A stretch of DNA of 64,000 nt from Phaeospirillum sp. (GTDB lineage: Bacteria > Pseudomonadota > Alphaproteobacteria > Rhodospirillales > Magnetospirillaceae). Below the pieces are notes generated by a model that was not told the origin of the DNA, made no database searches, and saw nothing but the letters and a program-made list of their open reading frames with translations. Positions 18,249 through 25,520 of this stretch are shown in pieces. The DNA lies in NCBI GenBank assembly GCA_030651575.1, contig JAUSFB010000044.1, positions 248,001 through 312,000 of the forward strand, written 5' to 3'. Every line of letters starts with the position of its first letter. Positions within the stretch are counted from its first letter, which is position 1. Made by a program: the position numbers and the translations under genes.

Positions 18249-19055
18249 ATGAGTTCCGCCGGGCTTTCCGCGCGCCGCATCGCCGCCATGTGCCTGCGGC
18301 ATCTTTATATTCTGAAGGGGTCGTGGCCGCGCGTGCTGGAGATGGCCTATTGGCCGGCGGTCAACATGGTGGTGTGGGGCTTCACCAGCCAGTTTTTCGC
18401 CACTACCTCGTCCTGGGTGGCGCAGGCGGCCGGGGTGCTGATCGGCGCGGTGATTCTGTGGGACGTGATGTTTCGCGGTAATCTGGGAGTGGCGCTGTCC
18501 TTCCTGGAAGAGATGTGGTCGCGCAACCTGGGCCACCTTTCGGTCAGCCCACTGCGACCGGGCGAGCTGGTGGCCTCCATGATCTGCATGAGTCTGATCC
18601 GCACGGTGATCGGCGTCCTGCCGGCGGCGCTGCTGGCCATTCCGCTCTATCATTACTCCATCTTCGACCTGGGACTGCCGTTGATCGCCTTTTGGGTCAG
18701 TCTGATGGTCAGCGGCTGGGCCATCGGCCTGGGGGTGTCGGCGCTGGTGCTGCGGTTCGGCCTGGGGGCGGAGAGTCTGGCCTGGGTGCTGATCTTCGCC
18801 ATCGCGCCGCTGGCCGGCATCTACTATCCCATCGCCACCCTGCCCGGCTGGCTGCAACCCGTCGCCTGGGCGATGCCGCCGGCCCATGTGTTCGAGGGGA
18901 TGCGCTCGCTGATGCTGGGCCACGGCTTTCGCGCCGATCTGCTGGCCTCGGCCCTGGCGCTGAATGCGCTGTATCTGGGGGGCGGAGTGGTGCTGTTCCT
19001 GCGGGTCTGGCAGGGGGCGCGGGTGAGGGGCGCGCTGTTGAACGTGGGCGAGTGA
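18249..19055 (+). CDS. ABC-2 exporter permease
   Basis: A 268-residue inner-membrane protein with about six hydrophobic segments and the ABC-2 family signature region near 190-215 (APLAGIYYPIATLPGWLQ, then PPAHVFEGMR). It pairs with the ATPase upstream. A GAGGGA precedes the ATG at 18249. It ends the unit that begins with the two EAL-like genes; the next gene, rplY, has its own leader of about 120 bases. Confidence 0.87.
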   Translation: MSSAGLSARRIAAMCLRHLYILKGSWPRVLEMAYWPAVNMVVWGFTSQFFATTSSWVAQAAGVLIGAVILWDVMFRGNLGVALSFLEEMWSRNLGHLSVSPLRPGELVASMICMSLIRTVIGVLPAALLAIPLYHYSIFDLGLPLIAFWVSLMVSGWAIGLGVSALVLRFGLGAESLAWVLIFAIAPLAGIYYPIATLPGWLQPVAWAMPPAHVFEGMRSLMLGHGFRADLLASALALNALYLGGGVVLFLRVWQGARVRGALLNVGE

Positions 19056-19174
19056 GCGTCAAACGACCCGGGAGTCCAGACTTGCTTGCCAATCCGCCGC
19101 AACGGGTGTAAACGACGCCCTTCCGCGCGGCACCCCTGGAGGCCGCGCCCGTACGTGTTTGTCAGGAGTACACC

Positions 19175-19783
19175 ATGTCTGAAGCTATCATCATCGCCGC
19201 CGAGCTGCGCGATCGGAGCGGAAAGGGGGCCGCCCGTGCCACTCGTCGCGCCGGTCATGTTCCCGGAGTCATCTACGGCGAGAAGCAGGCCGCCATCTGC
19301 ATTCAGCTCGACCCCCGCATTCTGTGGGCTCAGATGTCCAAGTCGGGCTTCTTCACCCAGCTGTTCGACGTGGATCTCGGCAAGGACGGCAAGCATCGCT
19401 GCCTCGCCCGCGATCTTCAGATGCATCCGGTGACCGATCAGCCGATCCACGTGGACTTCATGCGGGTCTCGGCCGACCACGTCATCCATGTGAAGGTTCC
19501 CGTGCACTTCATCAACGACATCAAGTCGCCGGGCATTAAGAAGGGCGGCGTCGTCAATGTCGAGCTGCACGAGATCGACGTGACCTGCAACCCCGACACC
19601 ATCCCGCACGAGTTCGTGATCGACCTCGCCGGGTTCGAGATCGGCCACTCGGTCCATCTGAAGGACATCGCGCTGCCGGCCGGCGTGAAGCTCCATCACA
19701 TGGCTCCCGAGGCGACCGTGGCTTCGATCGCGGCCCCCACCGTGGCCCGCGCCGAGACCGCCGAAACCGAAGCTGCCGGCTAA
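19175..19783 (+). CDS. rplY: 50S ribosomal protein L25 (Ctc type)
   Basis: A 202-residue two-domain L25: an N-terminal 5S rRNA-binding part ([19 protein letters not shown], then VPGVIYG) and the C-terminal TL5/Ctc beta domain. The tail is Ala/Glu-rich. It has a good Shine-Dalgarno (AGGAGT) before the ATG. It leads the common rplY-pth-ychF operon. Confidence 0.95.
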   Translation: MSEAIIIAAELRDRSGKGAARATRRAGHVPGVIYGEKQAAICIQLDPRILWAQMSKSGFFTQLFDVDLGKDGKHRCLARDLQMHPVTDQPIHVDFMRVSADHVIHVKVPVHFINDIKSPGIKKGGVVNVELHEIDVTCNPDTIPHEFVIDLAGFEIGHSVHLKDIALPAGVKLHHMAPEATVASIAAPTVARAETAETEAAG

Positions 19784-19784
19784 C

Positions 19785-20492
19785 ATGCCGTTCCTGGTGG
19801 TGGGACTGGGCAATCCAGGCCCCGAATATGCCAGGAACCGGCATAATATCGGCTTTATGGCGGCGGACGTCCTCGTCCGCCGCCATTCCTTCGGCCCCTG
19901 GCGGTCCAAGTTTCAGGGGGAGATCGCCGAGGGCGTCGTCGGTGGCAACAAGGTTCTGGTCCTGAAGCCCATGACCTATATGAACCTGTCCGGCCAATCG
20001 GTGGCTGCCGCGGCCCGTTTCCTCAAGATTCCGGTGGACGACATCGTGGTGCTGCACGATGAACTCGACATCGCGCCCGGCCGTTTGAAGGTCAAGCGCG
20101 GCGGCGGGGCCGGCGGCCATAACGGGCTGAAAAGCATCGACTCCCATCTGGGACAGACTTACCGCCGGGTCCGCATGGGCATCGGCCATCCCGGCGACCG
20201 CAATCTGGTCTCCGGTTTCGTGCTTCACGATTTCGCCAAGGCCGACGAGGCCTGGCTGGTGGCGGAACTGGACGCCGTCGCCGACAGCTTCGCCATGCTG
20301 GCCTCGGGCGACGATGCCGGCTTCATGAACCGGGTCGCCCATCTGACCGCGCCGCCGAAACCGAAAAAGGAAAAGCCGGTCGAGCCGGCCGTCGTCACGG
20401 CCGCTCCCGCTTGCGACCCTCCCCCGCCATCGGGCGGCAGCCTCTCGGACGCGCTCAGAGCCGCGTTCGCCAAGATCACCAGGAAGGATTAG
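19785..20492 (+). CDS. pth: Peptidyl-tRNA hydrolase
   Basis: A 235-residue enzyme that frees tRNA from dropped-off peptidyl-tRNA. [19 protein letters not shown] holds the catalytic His; MTYMNLSG and HDELDIAPG are typical. The protein is about 40 residues longer than E. coli Pth: a Pro/Lys-rich linker (near 187-215) leads to a short helix ([16 protein letters not shown]). It follows rplY by one base. Confidence 0.95.
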   Translation: MPFLVVGLGNPGPEYARNRHNIGFMAADVLVRRHSFGPWRSKFQGEIAEGVVGGNKVLVLKPMTYMNLSGQSVAAAARFLKIPVDDIVVLHDELDIAPGRLKVKRGGGAGGHNGLKSIDSHLGQTYRRVRMGIGHPGDRNLVSGFVLHDFAKADEAWLVAELDAVADSFAMLASGDDAGFMNRVAHLTAPPKPKKEKPVEPAVVTAAPACDPPPPSGGSLSDALRAAFAKITRKD

Positions 20493-20496
20493 TCCC

Positions 20497-21600
20497 ATGG
20501 GTTTCAACTGCGGCATCGTCGGCCTGCCCAATGTGGGCAAGAGCACTCTGTTCAACGCCCTGACCTCGACGGCGGCGGCGCAGGCGGCCAACTATCCTTT
20601 TTGCACCATCGAGCCCAATGTGGGCCGGGTGGCGGTGCCCGACCCGCGCCTCGACCGGCTGGTGGTGATCGGCAAGAGCCAGAAGGAAATCCCGACCCAG
20701 CTGGAATTCGTCGATATCGCCGGTCTGGTGCGCGGCGCCTCAAAGGGTGAAGGCCTGGGCAATCAGTTCCTGGCCAATATCCGCGAAGTCGACGCCATCG
20801 TCCATGTGCTGCGCTGCTTCGAGGATGGCGACATCACCCATGTGGAAGGCAGCGTCGACCCGGTGCGTGACGCCGAGACCATCGAGACCGAATTGATGCT
20901 GGCCGACCTCGACTCGCTGGAGCGCCGGGTGGTTCCGCTGGAAAAGAAGGCCAAGAACGGCGACAAGGACGCCAAGGCTCAGGTCGACGTCATGACCCCG
21001 CTGTTGCTGGCCCTGCGCGAGGGCAAGCCGGCCCGGACCATCGCCTTCGACTCCGAGGAAGAGCGCCGCATCGTCCGCACCCTCGGCCTGATGACCACCA
21101 AGCCGGTGGTCTATGCCTGCAACGTGGATGAAGCCTCGGCCGCCACCGGCAACGCCTTCTCCGAGCGGGTGGCCAAATTCGCCGCCGCCGAGGGGAATAG
21201 CAGCGTGGTGATTTCGGCCGCCATCGAATCCGAGGTGGCCCAACTGGCCAGCGAGGACGAGCGTAGGGAGTTCCTCGAAACCCTGGGGTTGGAGGAAACC
21301 GGCCTGACCCGCGTCATTCGCGCCGGTTACGAACTGCTGCACCTCATCACCTTCTTCACCGTCGGCCCCAAGGAGGCCCGCGCCTGGACCCTGCGCAAGG
21401 GCTGCAAGGCGCCCCAGGCGGCCGGCGTCATCCATACGGATTTCGAGCGCGGCTTTATCCGCGCGGAGACCATCGCCTATGACGACTTCATCGCCTGCAA
21501 CGGCGAGGCCGGCGCCAAGGAAGCCGGCAAGATGCGGCTGGAAGGCAAGGAGTACGTCGTCCAGGACGGCGATATCTTCCACTTCCTGTTCAACGTCTAG
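20497..21600 (+). CDS. ychF: Ribosome-binding ATPase YchF (Obg family)
   Basis: A 367-residue P-loop protein with G1 [15 protein letters not shown]3 [17 protein letters not shown], the altered G4 (CNVDE in place of NKxD) that favours ATP, and a C-terminal TGS domain ([13 protein letters not shown]). YchF binds ribosomes and represses oxidative-stress responses in E. coli. It is four bases after pth and the last gene of the operon. Confidence 0.96.
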   Translation: MGFNCGIVGLPNVGKSTLFNALTSTAAAQAANYPFCTIEPNVGRVAVPDPRLDRLVVIGKSQKEIPTQLEFVDIAGLVRGASKGEGLGNQFLANIREVDAIVHVLRCFEDGDITHVEGSVDPVRDAETIETELMLADLDSLERRVVPLEKKAKNGDKDAKAQVDVMTPLLLALREGKPARTIAFDSEEERRIVRTLGLMTTKPVVYACNVDEASAATGNAFSERVAKFAAAEGNSSVVISAAIESEVAQLASEDERREFLETLGLEETGLTRVIRAGYELLHLITFFTVGPKEARAWTLRKGCKAPQAAGVIHTDFERGFIRAETIAYDDFIACNGEAGAKEAGKMRLEGKEYVVQDGDIFHFLFNV

Positions 21601-21632
21601 AACCGGCGCTACCGTCCGGGTCGTCGGCGTCG

Positions 21633-21971
21633 CTATTTCGCGACGATGACGCCCGTGGCGGTGGATTTGTGATATTCGCCGACGAAGGGGTATTCGCCGG
21701 GCTCGATGCGCCCCAGGACCAGGCGGGTCTCGGTGCCGGGATGCACGATTTTTTCACGCCGCAGGCTGGAGCAGTCAAACTCCTCTGCGGTGGCGTCCTC
21801 ATTGCGGATGATCAGGACCAGCTTGGTCTTGGCCGGAACCTCCAGCCGCTCGGGGATGAAGCGGTGATCCTTGATGGTCAGGCGGATTTCGGCGTCCCCC
21901 GCCCTGGCGTCGCCGCCAAAGACGATTCCAACCAGCAGGGCCACGGGAAAGAGGGCTGCGAACTTTGGCAT
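21633..21971 (-). CDS. Periplasmic cupredoxin-like protein (FtrB-type)
   Basis: A 112-residue protein with a signal peptide (hydrophobic to about residue 20, cut after DARA) and a small beta-sandwich domain: IKDHRFIPERLEVPAKTK, RNEDATAEEFDC and EPGEYPFVGEYHKS. Candidate copper or iron ligands are His36, Cys67, His77 and His101. Such proteins accompany P19 in ferrous-iron uptake operons, where they are thought to oxidise or pass on iron. GAGG lies ahead of the ATG at 21971 at good spacing; an upstream ATG at 21992 is less likely. It is divergent from the P19 gene over 180 bases. Confidence 0.8.
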   Translation of the reverse strand: MPKFAALFPVALLVGIVFGGDARAGDAEIRLTIKDHRFIPERLEVPAKTKLVLIIRNEDATAEEFDCSSLRREKIVHPGTETRLVLGRIEPGEYPFVGEYHKSTATGVIVAK

Positions 21972-21987
21972 GAATATCCTCGGCAAC

Positions 21988-22127
21988 TGCAAATGAGTCT
22001 TAACCGCATACCGATGTCTTAGCGCCTATCCCTTGTGATGTAAACAGATGAGTGCGGCACAAGGGTGATTGACAGGGCTGGGAGGGGGCTGTATCCAAAG
22101 TGCGATCGAGAGTCATTCGCATTTGCA
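21988..22127. promoter_or_regulatory. Paired iron-box-like motifs in the divergent iron promoter
   Basis: TGCAAATGAGTC at 21988-21999 and, inverted, GTCATTCGCATTTGCA at 22112-22127 (TGCAAATGCGAATGAC on the minus strand) flank the shared intergenic region, one close to each start codon. Both begin TGCAAATG. They look like binding sites for an iron regulator (Fur or Irr family), which would suit the genes, but they are not close to the E. coli Fur box. Confidence 0.35.
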
Positions 22128-22150
22128 TCAATCGGAGCAGAGACCCCATC

Positions 22151-22714
22151 ATGACATTCCGACAAAACGGCCTGTTCGGCCTTGCCCTGCTGGCGGCCAC
22201 ATCCATCGCCAGCCCCATGGTCCTGGCGGCCGAATACCCCATCGGCGCGCCGGAGAACCGCTATGGAATGGAGATTGGCGCGGTCTACCTGCAAACCATC
22301 CGCATGGAGCCCGAGGGCATGATGCTCTCTCCGGACCAGTCCGATGTTCATCTGGAGGCCGATATCCACGCCGTCCAGGGCAACCCCAACGGCTATCCCG
22401 AGGGGTTTTGGATCCCCTTCCTGATGGTGACCTACGAGCTGGTCAAGGACGGCACCGGCGAGGTGATCAAGGGTGAGTTGATGCCCATGGTCGCCAGCGA
22501 CGGCCCCCATTACGGCGACAACGTCAAGCTGAAGGGGCCGGGCAAGTATAAGCTGACCTATACGATCTACCCGCCCAATGCGCCGGAAAACCACCATGGC
22601 AAGCATTATGGCCGCCATACCGACCGTCAGACCGGGGTAAGGCCGTGGCACCCCACCTTCAAGCTTGAATACGACTTCGTCTTCGCCGGCACCGGTAAGA
22701 AGGGGGGCTATTGA
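22151..22714 (+). CDS. Periplasmic iron-binding protein, P19/FetP family
   Basis: A 187-residue exported protein: signal peptide to about residue 27 (ends VLAA), then the P19 fold with EYPIGAPENRYGMEIGAVYL, DVHLEADIHAVQGNPNGY and the His-rich NHHGKHYGRH. P19 dimers bind copper and ferric/ferrous iron through Glu, Met and His residues and hand iron to an FTR1-type permease. Length and spacing fit Campylobacter P19 and E. coli FetP. The stop overlaps the porin start (TGATG). Confidence 0.88.
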   Translation: MTFRQNGLFGLALLAATSIASPMVLAAEYPIGAPENRYGMEIGAVYLQTIRMEPEGMMLSPDQSDVHLEADIHAVQGNPNGYPEGFWIPFLMVTYELVKDGTGEVIKGELMPMVASDGPHYGDNVKLKGPGKYKLTYTIYPPNAPENHHGKHYGRHTDRQTGVRPWHPTFKLEYDFVFAGTGKKGGY

Positions 22715-24138
22715 TGCGCGCCGCGGTATTTCTTCCCGTCCTGGCGGGGGCGGTCCTCGCCGCCGCCTCGCCTGCCGCCGCCGCTGCCGCCGACCCCACC
22801 ACCGCCGAACTGGTGCGGGAGGTCCAGCGCCTGTCGCAGCGGCTGGAGGAGCTGGAACGGTCCAAGGCCCAGTTGGACAAATCGTTGGCCGAGCCCACCA
22901 TCAGCGCCGATGAACCCGAACTGACCGCCCGCCTGAAGGCCGCCGAAAGCGACGTCCTCAGCTACAAGCAGGGCAGCAAGACCATCGATGTCCTGGGCGG
23001 CATCAAGGTTGGGGCCGGCATGACCGTGGTCGGCCAGAATCTGGTCGGCCAGCAGTTGGACAAGGAAGGCCAGCTCAACTGGCGCGGCGATGTCACCCTG
23101 ACCATTCCCGGCGGCGCCGTGGGCACCGCCAAGGGCACCATCTACACCCATCTGCGCATGGGGCAGGGTCGGGGGCTGCAATCCGTCAACAACAGCTATT
23201 CCTCGCCCAACGCCACCGCCTTCCAGCGGCCCGGCGCGGATAATTCCGATGCGGCCATCGATCTGGTCCAGGCCTGGTATCAGTTGGACGTCCCCATCGG
23301 CGGCACCGAGAAAACCGCCAAGAGCCGGGTCGAGATCACCGCCGGCAAGATGGACCCGTTCGGCTTCTTCGATCAGAACGCGCTGGCCAGCGACGAGACC
23401 CGGTCCTTCATGAATCAGGCCCTGGTCCACAACCCCCTGCTGGATGCCGGCGGCGATGTGGGGGTGGACGCGCTGGGCTTTACTCCCGGCCTGCGGGTCG
23501 CCTATGTCAACGAGGCGGAAAAGTCCACCACCTGGCGGCTTCAGGGTGGCATCTTCGAGACCGGCGACGGCGCCGCCTTCCAGAACTCCACCGACTTTCC
23601 GTTCCGCATCCTTCAGGCGGAGACCACGCAACGCTTCTTCGGCGGCCTGGAGGGCAATTACCGCGTCTATGGCTGGCAGAACACCCGCGCCGCCAATTTC
23701 GACGGCCTGCGCGCCGCCCATATGGGGCTTGGCTTCAGCCTGGATCAGAAGATCCACGACTACACCACCTTGTTCGCCCGCTATGGCCATCAGATCAAGG
23801 GCAATCCCCGCTTCGACCAGAGCCTGACCTTTGGCGGCGAGTTGGGCGGCAGCTATTGGGGACGCGGCGCCGATGGCCTGGGGCTGGCCTTTGGCCTGTC
23901 TCACACCTCGGCGGCGTTCCGGTCCAAGTCCGAGGGTGTGGACGCCGACAACGACGGAACGCCCGACTTCGGCTATCGGGCGCAAGCCTACGAGCAGTTG
24001 GCCGAGCTGTATTACCGCTATCGGGTGATGCCGCGCTTTGACCTGACACCCGACTTCCAATTGGTTCGCCATCCCGGCGGCGATCCCTCCAACGCGGTGG
24101 TTTACGCCTTGGCGCTGCGCGGTCAGTTGACCTACTGA
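22714..24138 (+). CDS. Outer-membrane porin, OprB-like, with N-terminal coiled coil
   Basis: A 474-residue exported protein: an Ala-rich signal peptide (about 1-26), a short coiled coil (LVREVQRLSQRLEELERSK), then a beta-rich domain with many alternating strands and a C-terminal strand ending in LRGQLTY, as outer-membrane barrels do. It resembles alphaproteobacterial OprB-type porins (VEITAGKMDPFGFFD region). Coupled by overlap to P19 before it and to the polyferredoxin after it, so a role in admitting iron or its chelate is inferred. A strong AAGGGGGG precedes the ATG. Confidence 0.7.
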   Translation: MRAAVFLPVLAGAVLAAASPAAAAAADPTTAELVREVQRLSQRLEELERSKAQLDKSLAEPTISADEPELTARLKAAESDVLSYKQGSKTIDVLGGIKVGAGMTVVGQNLVGQQLDKEGQLNWRGDVTLTIPGGAVGTAKGTIYTHLRMGQGRGLQSVNNSYSSPNATAFQRPGADNSDAAIDLVQAWYQLDVPIGGTEKTAKSRVEITAGKMDPFGFFDQNALASDETRSFMNQALVHNPLLDAGGDVGVDALGFTPGLRVAYVNEAEKSTTWRLQGGIFETGDGAAFQNSTDFPFRILQAETTQRFFGGLEGNYRVYGWQNTRAANFDGLRAAHMGLGFSLDQKIHDYTTLFARYGHQIKGNPRFDQSLTFGGELGGSYWGRGADGLGLAFGLSHTSAAFRSKSEGVDADNDGTPDFGYRAQAYEQLAELYYRYRVMPRFDLTPDFQLVRHPGGDPSNAVVYALALRGQLTY

Positions 24139-25475
24139 TGATGACAACAAAGCGTTCCTGGCTGGCGGGGTTGGGCGACGCCCTGGCCCGTCACGCCGCC
24201 GCCATCCAGGCGATGCAGTGGGCGATGGTGGCGGTCTACCTGTTTCTGGTGGCCGCCCCTGCGTTTTTGCCGGTCCCGGACGATTCGCGTCATATCTGGG
24301 ACGATCTGGTGTTGTTCGCCCAGTTCGCTTTCTGGGGAGTATGGTGGCCCTTCGTCATGGTCAGCATGCTGGCCATGGGGCGCGCTTGGTGCGGCGTGTT
24401 CTGTCCCGAGGGCGTCATGACCGAATGGGCCAGCCGCCACGGGTTGGGGCGGGCGATTCCGCCCTGGCTGCGCTGGAAGGGCTGGCCGTTCGTCGCCTTC
24501 GTCTGCACCACCGTTTACGGTCAGATGATCACTGTCTACGAATACCCCAAGGCGGCCTTGCTGATTCTGGGGGCCTCGACGGTGATGGCGCTGGGAATCG
24601 GTCTGGTCTATGGCCGGGGCCTGCGGGTGTGGTGTCGCTATCTGTGCCCGGCCAGCGGGGTGTTTTCGCTGCTGTCGCGCCTCGCCCCCGTGCATTTCCG
24701 GGTCGATGCCAAGGCCTGGAACGCCGCGCCGCGCGCTCCCGCGGTCAACTGCGCCCCCCTGGTCAATGTGCGGACCATCAGCGGCGGCGGCTCGTGCCAG
24801 ATGTGCGGCCGGTGCAGCGGGCACCGTGACGCGGTGACCCTGGCTGCCCGGCTGCCCGGCGCCGAGGTCGTATCCCTGCCCGAGCGCGAGGTCTCGGCCT
24901 GGGACATCGTCTTGCTGCTGTTCGGGGTGATGGGAGTGGCGACCGGGGCCTTTCAGTGGAGCGCCTCGCCGCTGTTCGTCGAACTGAAACAGGGGCTGGC
25001 CGCCCTGCTGATCGGTCATGGAATCATCTGGCCCATGGTCGAGACCCTGCCGTGGTGGCTGTTGACCAATTCCGAGGAGACCGGCGAGGTCTTTACCTTG
25101 TTGGATGGATTTTGCCTGTTGAGCTATATCGCTGCCACCGCCCTGGCGCTGGGTGGCCTCGGCCTGGGCGGGCTGGCGCTGGCGGGGCGGCTGGCGGGGC
25201 GGCCCAGTTCGCCGTGGCGATTGGGTTATGCTTTGATTCCGGCGGGAGCGGTCGGGCTGGTGATCGGCCTGACCTCCATGACGCTCACTCAACTGGGGAC
25301 CGAGGGCGTGAGCTTCGCCTGGGTGCCCGAGGCACGTGCCGGCCTGTTGCTGCTTGGGATCGGGTGGAGCGGAACCCTGCTGTGGACGCTGTGTCCCAGA
25401 CCGCTGGCCTGGCTGGCGGGCATGACCGGCCCGCTGGCCCATGCCGGTCTGTGGTGGGTGATATTGTTCGGTTGA
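24138..25475 (+). CDS. Membrane polyferredoxin, NapH/FtrD-like
   Basis: A 445-residue protein with about ten hydrophobic segments. Cysteine motifs: WCGVFCPEG (near 84), WCRYLCPAS (near 171), one CAPL, and CQMCGRCSGH (near 220). The first two are the CxxxCP signatures of NapH/CcoG-type proteins, which pass electrons across the membrane; the last is an incomplete ferredoxin motif lacking the usual CP. In Bordetella ftrABCD the FtrD protein of this kind completes iron uptake, probably as an electron source or sink. The C-terminal third has several further membrane helices. The start overlaps the porin stop (ATGATG). Confidence 0.7.
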   Translation: MMTTKRSWLAGLGDALARHAAAIQAMQWAMVAVYLFLVAAPAFLPVPDDSRHIWDDLVLFAQFAFWGVWWPFVMVSMLAMGRAWCGVFCPEGVMTEWASRHGLGRAIPPWLRWKGWPFVAFVCTTVYGQMITVYEYPKAALLILGASTVMALGIGLVYGRGLRVWCRYLCPASGVFSLLSRLAPVHFRVDAKAWNAAPRAPAVNCAPLVNVRTISGGGSCQMCGRCSGHRDAVTLAARLPGAEVVSLPEREVSAWDIVLLLFGVMGVATGAFQWSASPLFVELKQGLAALLIGHGIIWPMVETLPWWLLTNSEETGEVFTLLDGFCLLSYIAATALALGGLGLGGLALAGRLAGRPSSPWRLGYALIPAGAVGLVIGLTSMTLTQLGTEGVSFAWVPEARAGLLLLGIGWSGTLLWTLCPRPLAWLAGMTGPLAHAGLWWVILFG

Positions 25476-25492
25476 TGAGGGCTTGCAATCCG

Positions 25493-25518
25493 CTCCCCCA
25501 GAATCGACTCTGGGGGAG
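25493..25518 (+). promoter_or_regulatory. Hairpin burying the helicase RBS
   Basis: A perfect 10-base stem (25493-25502 and 25509-25518) with a 6-base loop. The 3' arm carries GGGGGAG, the Shine-Dalgarno of the gene starting two bases later at 25521. No T run follows, so it is more a translation-control structure than a terminator, though it lies only 17 bases past the polyferredoxin stop. Confidence 0.6.
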
Positions 25519-25520
25519 CC

